From Zooshikella sp050749885 (GTDB lineage Bacteria; Pseudomonadota; Gammaproteobacteria; Pseudomonadales; Zooshikellaceae), in the NCBI RefSeq assembly GCF_050749885.1, contig NZ_JBOIUB010000005.1, forward strand, positions 248,001-312,000: a stretch of 64,000 nucleotides of DNA. Reading direction: 5' to 3'. The position numbers were made by a program, and so were the translations under genes. This document shows positions 37,312 to 46,735 of this stretch, piece after piece; positions within the stretch are counted from its first letter, which is position 1, and every line of letters begins with the position of its first letter. Under the pieces are notes generated by a model. That model did no database searches. It worked only from the letters and a program-made list of their open reading frames with translations, and was not told the origin of the DNA.

Positions 37312-38082
37312 CTAGCAGCAAATCAACCCATGATGAAAAACACACATCTGACCAGTTTGCATTTGGTGCCACTGTTCATTTGCAGTTAAAGGCTCAGTCG
37401 CAATGACTGTCACAATATCATCTGGCGTGGTTTCATGCTTAAAATCAACTTCAAGCTCAGCATCTTTTAACACGGCTCTATTAAAAGGTGCTTTTCGTGT
37501 AATCCAAAACAGCTTTGTACTACAAAAGCAGTACAAATATTTCGAGTCACTCATCAGTAAGTTAAAAACACCAAACTCTTTAATCGCATTACACAGCTCA
37601 TTTAACTCTCGCCAGAGCGTTTGAGGTCTACGTGGTTGCTTGGTAAAACGTCGGCGTATTTCACTGAGTATCCAGCAAAATGCAAACTCACTGTCAGTGG
37701 TACCAATAGGGTGATAAAAGCCTAACTCCAATGCTTTCTTGATACCTGGCAACTGGCCATTATGCGCAAATGTCCATTGTCGCCCCCACAATTCACGTGT
37801 AAATGGGTGTGTATTTTCTAAACAGACACGTCCTGCGTTCGCACGACGAATATGACTAATGACAATATGACTTTTTATTGGATAGCCTTGTACTAACCGG
37901 GCTATTTCAGACCCTATACTAGGTCTGGTATCACGAAATTCTCGAACGGCACGCCCTTCATAAAAAGCAATGCCCCAGCCATCTTTATGTGGACCTGTAC
38001 CTCCACCTCGCTGCATTAAGCCTGTAAAACTAAAGCAAATATCCGTTGGCACATTCGCGCTCATCCCGAGGAGCTCGCACAT
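37312..38082 (-). CDS. yafJ: Class II glutamine amidotransferase, YafJ-like
   Basis: This is a 256-residue N-terminal-nucleophile amidotransferase domain standing alone. The nucleophile is Cys2 (MCELLGMS), exposed after removal of Met1. Conserved glutaminase positions are visible in HKDGWGIAFYEG, SHIRRANAG, ENTHPF and the FAHNGQLPG turn, followed by GTTDSEFAF. YafJ-family proteins are widespread, and their acceptor substrate is not established. It is monocistronic and convergent with cysK. Confidence 0.9.
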   Translation of the reverse strand: MCELLGMSANVPTDICFSFTGLMQRGGGTGPHKDGWGIAFYEGRAVREFRDTRPSIGSEIARLVQGYPIKSHIVISHIRRANAGRVCLENTHPFTRELWGRQWTFAHNGQLPGIKKALELGFYHPIGTTDSEFAFCWILSEIRRRFTKQPRRPQTLWRELNELCNAIKEFGVFNLLMSDSKYLYCFCSTKLFWITRKAPFNRAVLKDAELEVDFKHETTPDDIVTVIATEPLTANEQWHQMQTGQMCVFHHGLICC

Positions 38083-38242
38083 ATTCCTAACCTTACTCCT
38101 AAAAACTATTAGTCCTCATATACTCCTCGTCACATTGTGGCGTAACTTCAGAAATGAAACTATGATGTTTTACTAATAAATACCACCTTTTCCTTGAAAC
38201 GTGCACTACATGCCGTATTTTGAGTAAAACGACGTAAAAATA

Positions 38243-40231
38243 CTAAGCCTCAGGTTTTTGATCTGATGCATTGTCGTTTTCATCCTCCCCCTCTGCTTGA
38301 GCTTGCCCATTTTTCTTAGTGCTCTCTTTATTTACACCATCATCATCTGGATTATCCTCAAGCTTATCGAGCGGCATATCTAAGTCAATGTCATCCTCCT
38401 CAAGGTCAATATCAACGACTTCATCAACACCCTCTTCTTTTGGCTCTGTTGATTTATCTTTAGGACTTGCTTCTGTAAAAAACCACCTATAAGCCCAATA
38501 TAACCCACCAGCCAGTAATATATTTCCAATAATCAAACTGCCATACAACAGCCAACTACTATCATCTTCTTTTTCATCATCCTCAACCTCTTCTGTCGCT
38601 TTATCTTCAGGTGTCGGTTTGGGCTTTTTGTCTTCGTCCCCCTCCCCTGACTTATAGTTCTCAGGAAATTTAAAAACCAAAGGTTCCAGTTTTACAGGGA
38701 TTTCTTTACCATTATTATCTTTTGCATCTACCCCAAAGACCACACGGTATATACCATGTTGTTGCGGTGTAATGGGTAATAACCAACTTTTCTTATCATC
38801 TTGCAGAGGAATAACGATATTAGAAGGTTTACCCGCAGGTGGCGCAATCGTTGCCTTAATAACCGTTGCCTCTGTATCCAAAAATAAACTTTGCGGTTTA
38901 ACTTGAATAACATCAATTTCCTTCTCTTCTTTCACTATTCGTTCATGAGTAACAAGCAGTGGCTCTCTAACAGACAGCGCCTTAGATACTTGACGTAAAA
39001 ATGTTTTTCCATCCGCTGCAATCGTTAAAGTATATTCCCCCACTGATTTGATTGCTGGCACCGTCAACGTAAATGCACCCTGGTCATGAGACATTTTAGC
39101 CGTATAAAAAACCTCTTCAGCAATTGGCTTTTCTTCTTGCGCGATAGTTAATGTTAACTTCATTATTTGAAATAACTCTTCATTCACCAGTCGCTTTTTA
39201 TTTTGCTCAAACCAAATACGTGCTACAGCTTGCTGTCCTTTAAATAAATTACTAGGCACACCTGAAAACTTCATTTGCAAGTTACTAACAATCGTTACGC
39301 GATTATTCGGATCAGACTCGGCCTGGAGCCGCCATTCACCTTCGTAAGGCTGATTTACGGTAATCAAGTCATAATGGGGGGTATTGTACCAACGTAAATC
39401 CGAAGCCCGACTCCCTTGTTTGTATATTTTACCATCAGGTGAAGATAACTGAACCACTTCATCTGTCTTTTTTTTAAATACTAACAACGTAAATTCTTCA
39501 ACCTGAGAATCAATAAGAAAGTTGTTTGCTTGTAGGGGTACTTTAGGCGCTTGATCTGCTTGCTCCAGTGCTTTTAAAAACAACTTACTGAGTTCTTCTG
39601 CTGAGTTTGCAGTAGAAGACAATCCATCTGTATTAATCGCCAGTTGTTGTAAAAGTTCATGATCGGCTTTATCGGATAACGCTATAGTATGAATAACATA
39701 ACCATTATGTTTCAAACGTGGTAGCTGATCATTCAGAATATGTTGGCGAGCTTCAACATTTTTTATAGGGTCTTTTGCTACATCAACCATGCCATCAGTC
39801 AGTAAAATAATATGCCGAGCATCATCACTTTGCCGATGACCATCAAATGCTGCCACTTCCAAGGCTTTACCAATATCAGTAAATAACCCTTTCGAACTAA
39901 TTTGTTTACTATTATTAATTGCTCGTTCACGCCAGTTATTGTCAATTAAGTCGTAAACTGCAAGATTTTTAACTGCTTGATCAAATGTCCATATACCTAA
40001 TTTACTATCATCAGGTAAGAGTCGTATCAGTAGATTGATCGCAGGCTCTCTTAAATTTTTCGGGTCATTGACTTTCATACTACCTGATGTGTCAATCAAT
40101 AGCCTGACATCAGGCTCCTTGGTATAACCTGTTTTTGCCCCCCCCAAAAGCACCAATCCAACAACCAAAAGGCACACCCTAAATAGTCTTAGGTGTGCCC
40201 TTGTATATTTCATATTAACAATGCGTTTCAT
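38243..40231 (-). CDS. VWA domain membrane protein (TIGR03503-like)
   Basis: This 662-residue envelope protein has a signal peptide (hydrophobic residues about 17-32) and an N-terminal VWA domain with a complete MIDAS, Asp47-x-Ser49-x-Ser51 in LLIDTSGSMKVND. A central beta-rich region (about 240-520) follows. After a Lys/Glu-rich spacer there is one transmembrane helix (about 555-580), then a very acidic cytoplasmic C-terminal tail. This order matches the TIGR03503 family of uncharacterised VWA proteins. It lies 5 bp after the 3-TM winged-helix gene on the same strand. A sensing or scaffold role across the inner membrane is inference. Confidence 0.8.
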   Translation of the reverse strand: MKRIVNMKYTRAHLRLFRVCLLVVGLVLLGGAKTGYTKEPDVRLLIDTSGSMKVNDPKNLREPAINLLIRLLPDDSKLGIWTFDQAVKNLAVYDLIDNNWRERAINNSKQISSKGLFTDIGKALEVAAFDGHRQSDDARHIILLTDGMVDVAKDPIKNVEARQHILNDQLPRLKHNGYVIHTIALSDKADHELLQQLAINTDGLSSTANSAEELSKLFLKALEQADQAPKVPLQANNFLIDSQVEEFTLLVFKKKTDEVVQLSSPDGKIYKQGSRASDLRWYNTPHYDLITVNQPYEGEWRLQAESDPNNRVTIVSNLQMKFSGVPSNLFKGQQAVARIWFEQNKKRLVNEELFQIMKLTLTIAQEEKPIAEEVFYTAKMSHDQGAFTLTVPAIKSVGEYTLTIAADGKTFLRQVSKALSVREPLLVTHERIVKEEKEIDVIQVKPQSLFLDTEATVIKATIAPPAGKPSNIVIPLQDDKKSWLLPITPQQHGIYRVVFGVDAKDNNGKEIPVKLEPLVFKFPENYKSGEGDEDKKPKPTPEDKATEEVEDDEKEDDSSWLLYGSLIIGNILLAGGLYWAYRWFFTEASPKDKSTEPKEEGVDEVVDIDLEEDDIDLDMPLDKLEDNPDDDGVNKESTKKNGQAQAEGEDENDNASDQKPEA

Positions 40232-40236
40232 TGATT

Positions 40237-40902
40237 TTATTGTTGTAATAATAAACGGCGTCCTCGCTCAGTGACAAACCAACGCTGACCAACTTTACTG
40301 GTAATCTTTCCGGCAAGGCCTCGACTTGCCAGACTATGTAGCGTTCTCTCTAAGGTAACTTCATCAATTTCAGCATCACGGCATAACCCTGCTACCGAGC
40401 GGAAGATATACTGACCACTATTAAGCGTTTTAAGCACTTTATTTCCCGTCATATCCAACTCTAATTCTTCAGTAATTGATCCCTCATTATCAATCTGATG
40501 TTCTTGTTCTATTTCCAAGTCAAGTAAGGGAACAACTTCCTCCTGCAAACGTCGAAATTCATGCTGAATAGACGACACCTGCTGTTGTGCAAACCGTGCT
40601 TCAGCCAATAATCGTTCAGTGTGAGATGTGCTGACAAACCTTGAACAAATTGCAGCAATTAAACAAAAGCCCGTAAAAATTAATAGGCGTGATGGATCAT
40701 TTTGGCTATCAATTACCAATGTACTGGATAACAAATCCAATACAACAGGAACCAGAAAGGAAGCGCCAATACCGAGAATAATACAACGGAGTAAGTGGGT
40801 TAAATCGTAACCTTGTCGCTGATATAAATAATAGTTGACCAAGCCCCCAAATACGCCAGCCATTAACATCACGACTGCCAGCAATAAAATATGACTTTCC
40901 AT
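40237..40902 (-). CDS. Three-TM protein with C-terminal winged-helix domain
   Basis: This 221-residue protein starts with three membrane helices (about residues 4-26, 35-60 and 73-90), then has a coiled-coil-like stretch (95-125). A soluble C-terminal winged-helix-like domain follows (about 150-221, ending in WFVTERGRRLLLQQ). The arrangement resembles proteins annotated in databases as YEATS-associated three-TM or helix-containing proteins; I recall this only as a general resemblance. It is probably translationally linked to the VWA protein, since only 5 bp separate them. Function is unknown; a membrane-bound regulator or adaptor is plausible. Confidence 0.7.
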   Translation of the reverse strand: MESHILLLAVVMLMAGVFGGLVNYYLYQRQGYDLTHLLRCIILGIGASFLVPVVLDLLSSTLVIDSQNDPSRLLIFTGFCLIAAICSRFVSTSHTERLLAEARFAQQQVSSIQHEFRRLQEEVVPLLDLEIEQEHQIDNEGSITEELELDMTGNKVLKTLNSGQYIFRSVAGLCRDAEIDEVTLERTLHSLASRGLAGKITSKVGQRWFVTERGRRLLLQQ

Positions 40903-41415
40903 ATTACATCCCTATTGTTGTTTAATCTGGTCCATGGGAATTCAGTTAACGGAGTAGCTCACCTTGCTACTTATTAAAAACCAATAACTTACTAAGAAAG
41001 AGTAGCGCGTTAATATCCCTTTTGCGCATTAATATCCTATATTAATACCCACCGTAAAGGGTTTAATGACATGTATAATCAATACACCCTACTCATGCTA
41101 AATAAAGCATGCCTTTTGATAACACTCAAAAAGTAATTCAAGCGTGTAAATAGTAAGCACAGACACATTGCTTTAACACCCCAGAACTCATGCTAAATGG
41201 TTGTCATCCATGGGCTATGCAAACATAACACAGTTACTGACAACTGGCGATGCTTGTGCAAAATCAACATGTTACACAATAAAGAGTAAACAGAAGGGTA
41301 AAATCAATTCATCAGACAGGGAGAATGGCACAATCCTGTGTGCCATAGATCTTCTTACATCACAAAGAAGGCAGTAGACCATGTGTTGAACACACGAGCA
41401 GTCAAAAGAACCTAA
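40903..41415. other. Intergenic region with repeated words and a hairpin
   Basis: No gene is supported in these 513 bases. Repeated phrases are visible: GCGCGTTAATATCC and GCGCATTAATATCC, and ACTCATGCTAAAT twice (about 41090 and 41188). CATGCT/AGCATG forms a hairpin near 41094. ATGGCACA (41325-41332) pairs with TGTGCCAT (41339-41346) about 70 bases past the stop of the minus-strand gene at 41416, possibly as a weak terminator. Confidence 0.4.
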
Positions 41416-41850
41416 TTATAAGGTTGGTGTAATTCGGTCGTCATCATTACTCGCTACTTGTTTTGGCCGCTTTTTAGGGCGAGAATCAGGCGCGACTTTA
41501 CCTTTAGGTTTCTTTTTGGGACGAACGGCAGGCGCAGGAATGAGTACTAACGCTAAAGCCCAAAGTACTATCATTACCGCCAGTGCCGCAAGTAATACGT
41601 GACCGGCTCTCATGATGGCCTCTAAACCAAGCGTTAACCCATCAAAACCGGCAATAAGAAAAGCAGGGCCTAAATAATCTTGTTCAACATTGATATACCA
41701 GGGAGTAAACAACAAAACGAGTGCAAATCCTCGCAAGAGCCAGCGTAACCATCGCCAACAAATACGAGTCATGCGATACCAAACCAAAAAACAGCCGGCA
41801 GCGCTGGCCAAATATATCATCCAAGCGTAAAAATAATGGGTTGCATCCAT
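41416..41850 (-). CDS. Hypothetical inner-membrane protein
   Basis: This 144-residue protein has three to four hydrophobic segments (about residues 6-24, 35-52, 63-75 and 84-108), the first two containing many Trp, Tyr and Arg residues at their ends. A strongly basic Pro/Lys-rich cytoplasmic tail follows (RPKKKPKGKV region). I cannot assign it to a characterised family. It is divergent from the oligopeptidase B gene, and its upstream neighbours on the same strand are the VWA/3-TM pair, so a functional link with them is possible. Confidence 0.6.
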   Translation of the reverse strand: MDATHYFYAWMIYLASAAGCFLVWYRMTRICWRWLRWLLRGFALVLLFTPWYINVEQDYLGPAFLIAGFDGLTLGLEAIMRAGHVLLAALAVMIVLWALALVLIPAPAVRPKKKPKGKVAPDSRPKKRPKQVASNDDDRITPTL

Positions 41851-41941
41851 AGTGTCAGTATCAACAAGCTAAACAACAAAAGCCCTATACTAGTGTAATC
41901 TCAAGATTAAGTCAGCCTTTCTGACGGAACGGAGCCTGTAA

Positions 41942-44008
41942 GTGCAAACCAGACAACAGATTATTCCTCCTCAAGCCAAGCGTAAAAACTATTACCATAC
42001 ACACCCAACCGACCCTCGCTTTGACCCTTACCACTGGCTAAAGCAAGCGTCATCGCAGGACACTCAGGCATACCTGAATGCCGAAAATGACTATGCTGAC
42101 CGTCAAATGGCTGATAGCGAAGCACTACAAACGCAGATTTACCAACAAAGCTTAGCTCGTATTATTGAAAACGACCGCTCAGCGACTTATACATGGGGCC
42201 CTTATCAATACTTCAGTGAAAGTCGGCAAGGGTTTGAATATGCCTTTTATTATCGACAGCATAAGCAACAGCCACCAGAGTTACTATTGGATGGCAACCA
42301 GGTCGCAGCCCCCTACGATTACTGTGAGATTGGCAGTTTAGCGATCAGTCCAGATCATCAGTTTTTGGTATACAGTCTTGATACTACAGGTGATGAACAA
42401 TATCAGCTCATCATTAAAAGCCTCTTAACCCAAGAAGAAATAGCATTGCCACATACTCATACCTCAGGTGATGTTACTTGGACAATGGATGCGAAAGGTT
42501 TTTACTATACAACGCTTAATCATTTACAACGTACTGATAAACTGTTCTATCACTGTCTTGGCAGCAACGTAGTTGATGACCCTCTACTGTTTACTGAGGA
42601 TGATGAGCAATTTTATGTCTCTGTTTATCGCAGTCAGTCCGATCATCTTATCTTCATAGAAACCAGTAGCCAGGAATCAACTGAAGTCTTTTTTATTCTC
42701 GCAGACAGTTTTCATGGTCCTAAGCAGTTCAACCAACAATTATGCTGTATCGCTCCCCGACAGGTAGGCCATGAGTACTATGTTGACCACAATGGTCAAC
42801 AGCTCATTATTATGACGAATGATCAACACGAAAATTACCGTCTGGTCAGTGCTGAATGTAATCACCCCCAGCCTGCGCATTGGTACTCTCTTATTCCTCA
42901 TCAGGTTGATACTACGCTAGAAGATTTCTTAGTTTTTCGACACCATATTGCTATTCTTTCCAGAACAAAAGACCTCCTGCAACTTTCTATTTGGCATGAT
43001 GGAGCGCTCTCACCAGTCAACTTTACAGACCCAGTTGCCCAAATTAACTTCGGTGACAATGTGAGTATTGATGCTCAACACCTGCGTATTCACTACGAAA
43101 CATTTATCCAACCTGAGCAAATCCTGGATATAGAACTCAATACCCATCACAAAACGTGTATCAAAACCCAACAGGTTAAAGGTGGCTATCATCCCGAGCA
43201 CTACCGATGTCAACGTCTGTATGTGACGGCTGAAGATGGAGAACAAATACCACTGACACTGATCGGTAAACAGCACACCTGGGACCACCCTGCCCCCACC
43301 TTACTTCAGGTCTATGGTGCTTATGGACATAGTCTGGACCCAGAGTTTTCTATATCTCGACTCAACCTGCTTGACCGTGGCATGTTGATCGGCATTGCTC
43401 ACGTACGTGGTGGTGGTGACTGTGGTGAACACTGGTATCGTCAGGGTAAGCAACAGCACAAAATAAATACCTTTACCGACTTTATGCAATGCGTTGAGTA
43501 TTTATTTAAAGCACGCTATACCCGTCCAGAACAGTTAATGATTATTGGCCGCAGTGCTGGCGGCATGGCAGTCGGTTATGCCCTGAATCACGCCCCCCAA
43601 AAATTTAAAGGTGCCATTATGGATGTGCCTTTTGTTGACTGTTTAAATACGATGCTGGATGAGTCCCTGCCATTGACGATTGCCGAATATGATGAATGGG
43701 GTAATCCTGCCTCTCCAGAAGTTTACAAACTTATAAAGTCATATGCTCCCTATGAAAATATTAAGCCTCAAGCCTACCCCACATTATTAGTTCAAGCAGG
43801 CTTTCATGACACACGCGTCCATATCTGGGAACCCGCAAAATGGGTTGCTGCATTGCGTTACCATAACACCGGAGACCAATCCATTATTTTTAAAACCAGC
43901 TTTGCTGCAGGGCATGGTGGCGCCTCCGGTCGTTACCAGGCGCTTCAGGAAATGGCTTTTGAGCAGGCATTTATTTTAAAAACCTTACAACTGGATAAAA
44001 ACACGTAA
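41942..44008 (+). CDS. ptrB: Oligopeptidase B (S9A prolyl oligopeptidase family)
   Basis: This is a cytoplasmic serine peptidase that cleaves short peptides after Arg or Lys. At 688 residues it has the N-terminal helical cap and seven-bladed propeller (about 70-400), then the alpha/beta hydrolase domain. The nucleophile is Ser538 in GRSAGGMAVG; the acid is in GFHDTRVHIWEPAKW and the His in AAGHGGASGRY. The segment DPYHWL near the start and LQVYGAYGHSLDPEFS before the catalytic domain are typical of PtrB. GTG start with CGGAG 8 bases upstream. It is monocistronic, ending at a bidirectional terminator. Confidence 0.93.
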   Translation: MQTRQQIIPPQAKRKNYYHTHPTDPRFDPYHWLKQASSQDTQAYLNAENDYADRQMADSEALQTQIYQQSLARIIENDRSATYTWGPYQYFSESRQGFEYAFYYRQHKQQPPELLLDGNQVAAPYDYCEIGSLAISPDHQFLVYSLDTTGDEQYQLIIKSLLTQEEIALPHTHTSGDVTWTMDAKGFYYTTLNHLQRTDKLFYHCLGSNVVDDPLLFTEDDEQFYVSVYRSQSDHLIFIETSSQESTEVFFILADSFHGPKQFNQQLCCIAPRQVGHEYYVDHNGQQLIIMTNDQHENYRLVSAECNHPQPAHWYSLIPHQVDTTLEDFLVFRHHIAILSRTKDLLQLSIWHDGALSPVNFTDPVAQINFGDNVSIDAQHLRIHYETFIQPEQILDIELNTHHKTCIKTQQVKGGYHPEHYRCQRLYVTAEDGEQIPLTLIGKQHTWDHPAPTLLQVYGAYGHSLDPEFSISRLNLLDRGMLIGIAHVRGGGDCGEHWYRQGKQQHKINTFTDFMQCVEYLFKARYTRPEQLMIIGRSAGGMAVGYALNHAPQKFKGAIMDVPFVDCLNTMLDESLPLTIAEYDEWGNPASPEVYKLIKSYAPYENIKPQAYPTLLVQAGFHDTRVHIWEPAKWVAALRYHNTGDQSIIFKTSFAAGHGGASGRYQALQEMAFEQAFILKTLQLDKNT

Positions 44009-44025
44009 AGTTAGCAATCACTATT

Positions 44026-44057
44026 AAAATGCCAGTGTATACAAAACCTGGCATTTT
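44026..44057. terminator. Bidirectional terminator after ptrB
   Basis: AAAATGCCAG pairs perfectly with CTGGCATTTT over 10 bp around a 12-base loop. The flanking A and T runs serve both ptrB (plus) and the convergent peptidase gene (minus). Confidence 0.82.
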
Positions 44058-44064
44058 CATTCAA

Positions 44065-45087
44065 TCAATCGGGTAATACAGGGCACTGGGGAATGGCACA
44101 AATGGTCTTCTTACTAACCGGTTCAGTTTGTTTCTTCTTGGACAGCCGATCTTTCTGTTGTAGTTCCTGCCAAGAACCTTGAATATTATTATCATCAGGT
44201 GCGAGTGCATAGGCACAGCGTACTGCTTTATGTGCTTGAACAGGACAATGAAGCATTTTTAACGTGTACGCCAGATTATTCCAACCTTGACTATGGCTCG
44301 GTTTAGTCGACACAAGTTGTTTAAAATAGCCGGCAGCTTGAGGGTATTTTTTTACTGAAAACTGATAGTTCCCCATCGCAAATAAGGCCACGGGGTGCTT
44401 TGGCCATGTTGCTAACGCTGTTTGATAGGCTTGAACTGCTGCCTGTTGTTGTCCAACAGCTTCTAGTTGCTGCGCAGCACGTAAATACGTGAGAGGCTTA
44501 GCCGAGGCAGGTAACTTATTCGGCGGTAAAATGACCATTGCCCAATAATGACCTCGCGCCCAAGTGTTCGCAAACGTCTCAAACGGCATTCGATAACGCT
44601 TTTCAGTTCCCGAACGGAGGATAAGCTCTTTATTTGCCAAATCGTATCCGACAATAACAGCAAAGTGCCACTGTGGATACCAATCAAGTCCAAGGTTTAA
44701 AAAGACCAGTATAGGAAAGCCCTGCTCTATCTCCTGCAATAAATCTTGAAAATCCTTGTTGAGCGGATAAGCCAGCATGCCATATTGACGTGCAGTAGCC
44801 ACCATTTCAATTTGAAAACTGCCTTGCTTTTTAGGCACATAAACTTTACTCACCAAATCATCTGGTGTGACAGGAACTTGCCAATAAGACAAAACGGTCG
44901 CCAACGCCGCTGGACCACATTGATATTCATCTTGAGGAAAAAAGGGAACTTGAGTCAATTCTGTTGGCTGAAGCACTGATTCATCCAATGAGTCCAACTG
45001 ATGAAGAACTGGATTTGTGGTACAACCAGATAGAACACTCAAATAAATAATGCCCAGCCAGAGCTGGGCATAACGTTTAATACTCAT
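44065..45087 (-). CDS. PA2778-like lipoprotein cysteine peptidase (C39-like) with TPRs
   Basis: This 340-residue lipoprotein has a signal peptide ending in the lipobox LSGC, acylated Cys22. The N-terminal C39-like papain fold has Cys57 in YQCGPAALATVL and His141 in QWHFAVIVGYD. Two or more TPR units follow (about 180-285, for example HPVALFAMGNYQFSVKKYPQAAGYF). The match is to the PA2778 family, always found beside PA2779-like proteins, as here. A role in bacteriocin-like or envelope peptide processing is suspected for the family but not established. A cysteine-rich short tail ends the protein. Confidence 0.85.
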   Translation of the reverse strand: MSIKRYAQLWLGIIYLSVLSGCTTNPVLHQLDSLDESVLQPTELTQVPFFPQDEYQCGPAALATVLSYWQVPVTPDDLVSKVYVPKKQGSFQIEMVATARQYGMLAYPLNKDFQDLLQEIEQGFPILVFLNLGLDWYPQWHFAVIVGYDLANKELILRSGTEKRYRMPFETFANTWARGHYWAMVILPPNKLPASAKPLTYLRAAQQLEAVGQQQAAVQAYQTALATWPKHPVALFAMGNYQFSVKKYPQAAGYFKQLVSTKPSHSQGWNNLAYTLKMLHCPVQAHKAVRCAYALAPDDNNIQGSWQELQQKDRLSKKKQTEPVSKKTICAIPQCPVLPD

Positions 45088-45180
45088 ATTAAACCAATAA
45101 AAAAACGTTTAACGCTATTTTTACCCCTGTTTAAAGGGGGATACATCTACACAGGTAAATGCCGTTTAAAAAAGTCATTT

Positions 45181-45582
45181 CTAGTTAATGCAACGCACAA
45201 ATGAGAAGATATCTGTAGCACATAACATATCAGTCACAACAAATACCACAAGGAATAACACAACAACTTCAGCAACACCACTACCTGCAGGCATTTCTTC
45301 CATTTGAGCATTAAATTGTGCCAGTTCACTGGGTGTTAATGAATCAATACGATTCTCTACATCAGCTTGATCTACCCCAAGGCTGGCCAGTTTATCTTTG
45401 ACCGCTTGATCAGCCAGCATTGCCTTTAACGCTTCTTTATCAACTTTATGCTGCTCTGTGCTAATGACATTATCTGTAGCAACCATTGCAGCCTGTACTA
45501 AGCTTGCTTGAAAACCAAAAACAACCAACCAAGTAGATAAAAACAGTGCCACAACACGTTTAATTTGACGATAACTGAACAT
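45181..45582 (-). CDS. PA2779 family membrane protein
   Basis: This small protein (133 aa) has an N-terminal hydrophobic segment (about residues 8-30), a soluble middle with the family phrases DKLASLGVDQADVENRIDSLTPSELAQ and MPAGSG, and a C-terminal hydrophobic helix (about 103-122). It is the usual partner of PA2778-type peptidases. A Gly-Ser-Gly turn before the second membrane helix resembles a cleavage site, which makes it a possible substrate of the neighbouring C39-like peptidase; this is inference. I chose the ATG at 45582, which has GGGAG upstream, rather than the TTG four codons earlier. Confidence 0.82.
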   Translation of the reverse strand: MFSYRQIKRVVALFLSTWLVVFGFQASLVQAAMVATDNVISTEQHKVDKEALKAMLADQAVKDKLASLGVDQADVENRIDSLTPSELAQFNAQMEEMPAGSGVAEVVVLFLVVFVVTDMLCATDIFSFVRCIN

Positions 45583-46026
45583 AACAGCTCCCAATAATAT
45601 TTAAGTTCAATCTTTCTGAAGTCTAGAGAGGGCTATTAGTAGGGTCAAATCTGTTTATTCTTTCCGTGAGAGCCGTCATTCCAATAAATCTATCAAGCGC
45701 ACAAAAAGGTGTTAACTGTTGTTTTTTTAATACTAACTTCACTAGTTAATTCCACCCATAAATAATACACAACATACTACATCAATGTTTAAAATAATGG
45801 TCACTAAGGTTTAATGCTTCCGCAGTGGTAGGAGCACAAGGGATTGACTAAGCTGATACTGAGCTGATTTTCAGGTTTTATACAGTGCATTTTCTAATTA
45901 ATCCCCCTTTCATGTTGATGTAGAGCTACAACCAAGTTGGAGGGTTGATTAGTTGATTACTTCACGCATAAATGTTTACCAAAATCACTCACAGGATAAT
46001 TAATTTCACCTTCAAAGGATAATGAA
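45583..46026. other. Intergenic region, no recognised gene
   Basis: This 444-bp divergent gap lies between the PA2779-like gene and the first small orphan gene. No ORF with coding character, strong hairpin or known regulatory motif was seen. It must hold promoters for both sides. Confidence 0.45.
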
Positions 46027-46596
46027 ATGACCGTTCAAGCGCATTCAACAGAAGTGGTACTTTCTCCAACCAAAGTCACTGCAACAGAATTTGAGCTGGT
46101 CTTAGCTCGCCAACATGGTAATGCAGTATTAACCATTATTGCTGAAGGGTATGCGGAGGGAATTACAGGCGCTCATGTCGTTGCTGTAGACCTTAATGCC
46201 AAAGTGCCTGTATTCAAAGTAGTCGCTCATACAACAGCGGCTATTGGTTACTTCCCTTATACTGCTAAAAACAGTTTTGAAGGCGTAAACCCTGATTTAC
46301 AAGAAATTGCAATACAAACTTCTGTAGGTGTTACTAAATACAAGGTTACACATTTACTATCTAATAGTGAGACACAAACGGTACCTGCATCAGTAAAAGC
46401 TTTAAATGAAAACCAAGTGGTTGGCTATGCTTACAACCAGAGCAATCTGGACTTAGCCTTTAGTAATGCCGTCAACCAACTTTATAACAAATTTTCTGGC
46501 CACATTTCTGCAAAAGTGGTTGATTCTGGTTTTATCGCTGTTGGTTCACCTGTTGGTATTGCATATACATATGTCGTTGTTGAACAACAACAATAA
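46027..46596 (+). CDS. Hypothetical protein, beta-rich, 189 aa
   Basis: I do not recognise this protein. It has an AAGGA ribosome binding site and ATG start, no signal peptide and no membrane segment. Composition is rich in Val, Thr and Ala with alternating hydrophobic residues, suggesting a mostly beta fold. The C-terminal third, with AFSNAVNQLYNKF, SAKVVDSGFI and AYTYVVVEQ, has a helix-then-strands layout. It lies 139 bp before the stefin-like gene on the same strand and may be co-expressed with it. A structure-based search would be the best way to place it. Confidence 0.65.
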   Translation: MTVQAHSTEVVLSPTKVTATEFELVLARQHGNAVLTIIAEGYAEGITGAHVVAVDLNAKVPVFKVVAHTTAAIGYFPYTAKNSFEGVNPDLQEIAIQTSVGVTKYKVTHLLSNSETQTVPASVKALNENQVVGYAYNQSNLDLAFSNAVNQLYNKFSGHISAKVVDSGFIAVGSPVGIAYTYVVVEQQQ

Positions 46597-46735
46597 TATT
46601 GAGTGTTTATAAAATCATATCAATGTAATGTACTCCCGGTATAAATAAAGTTTTACCTCAAAAAGTATTTATTACTTAATGAGGGTGTTTTGCGAAAAAC
46701 AAATTAATTATGATAGTTTCTTTAAGGAGAAAGAA

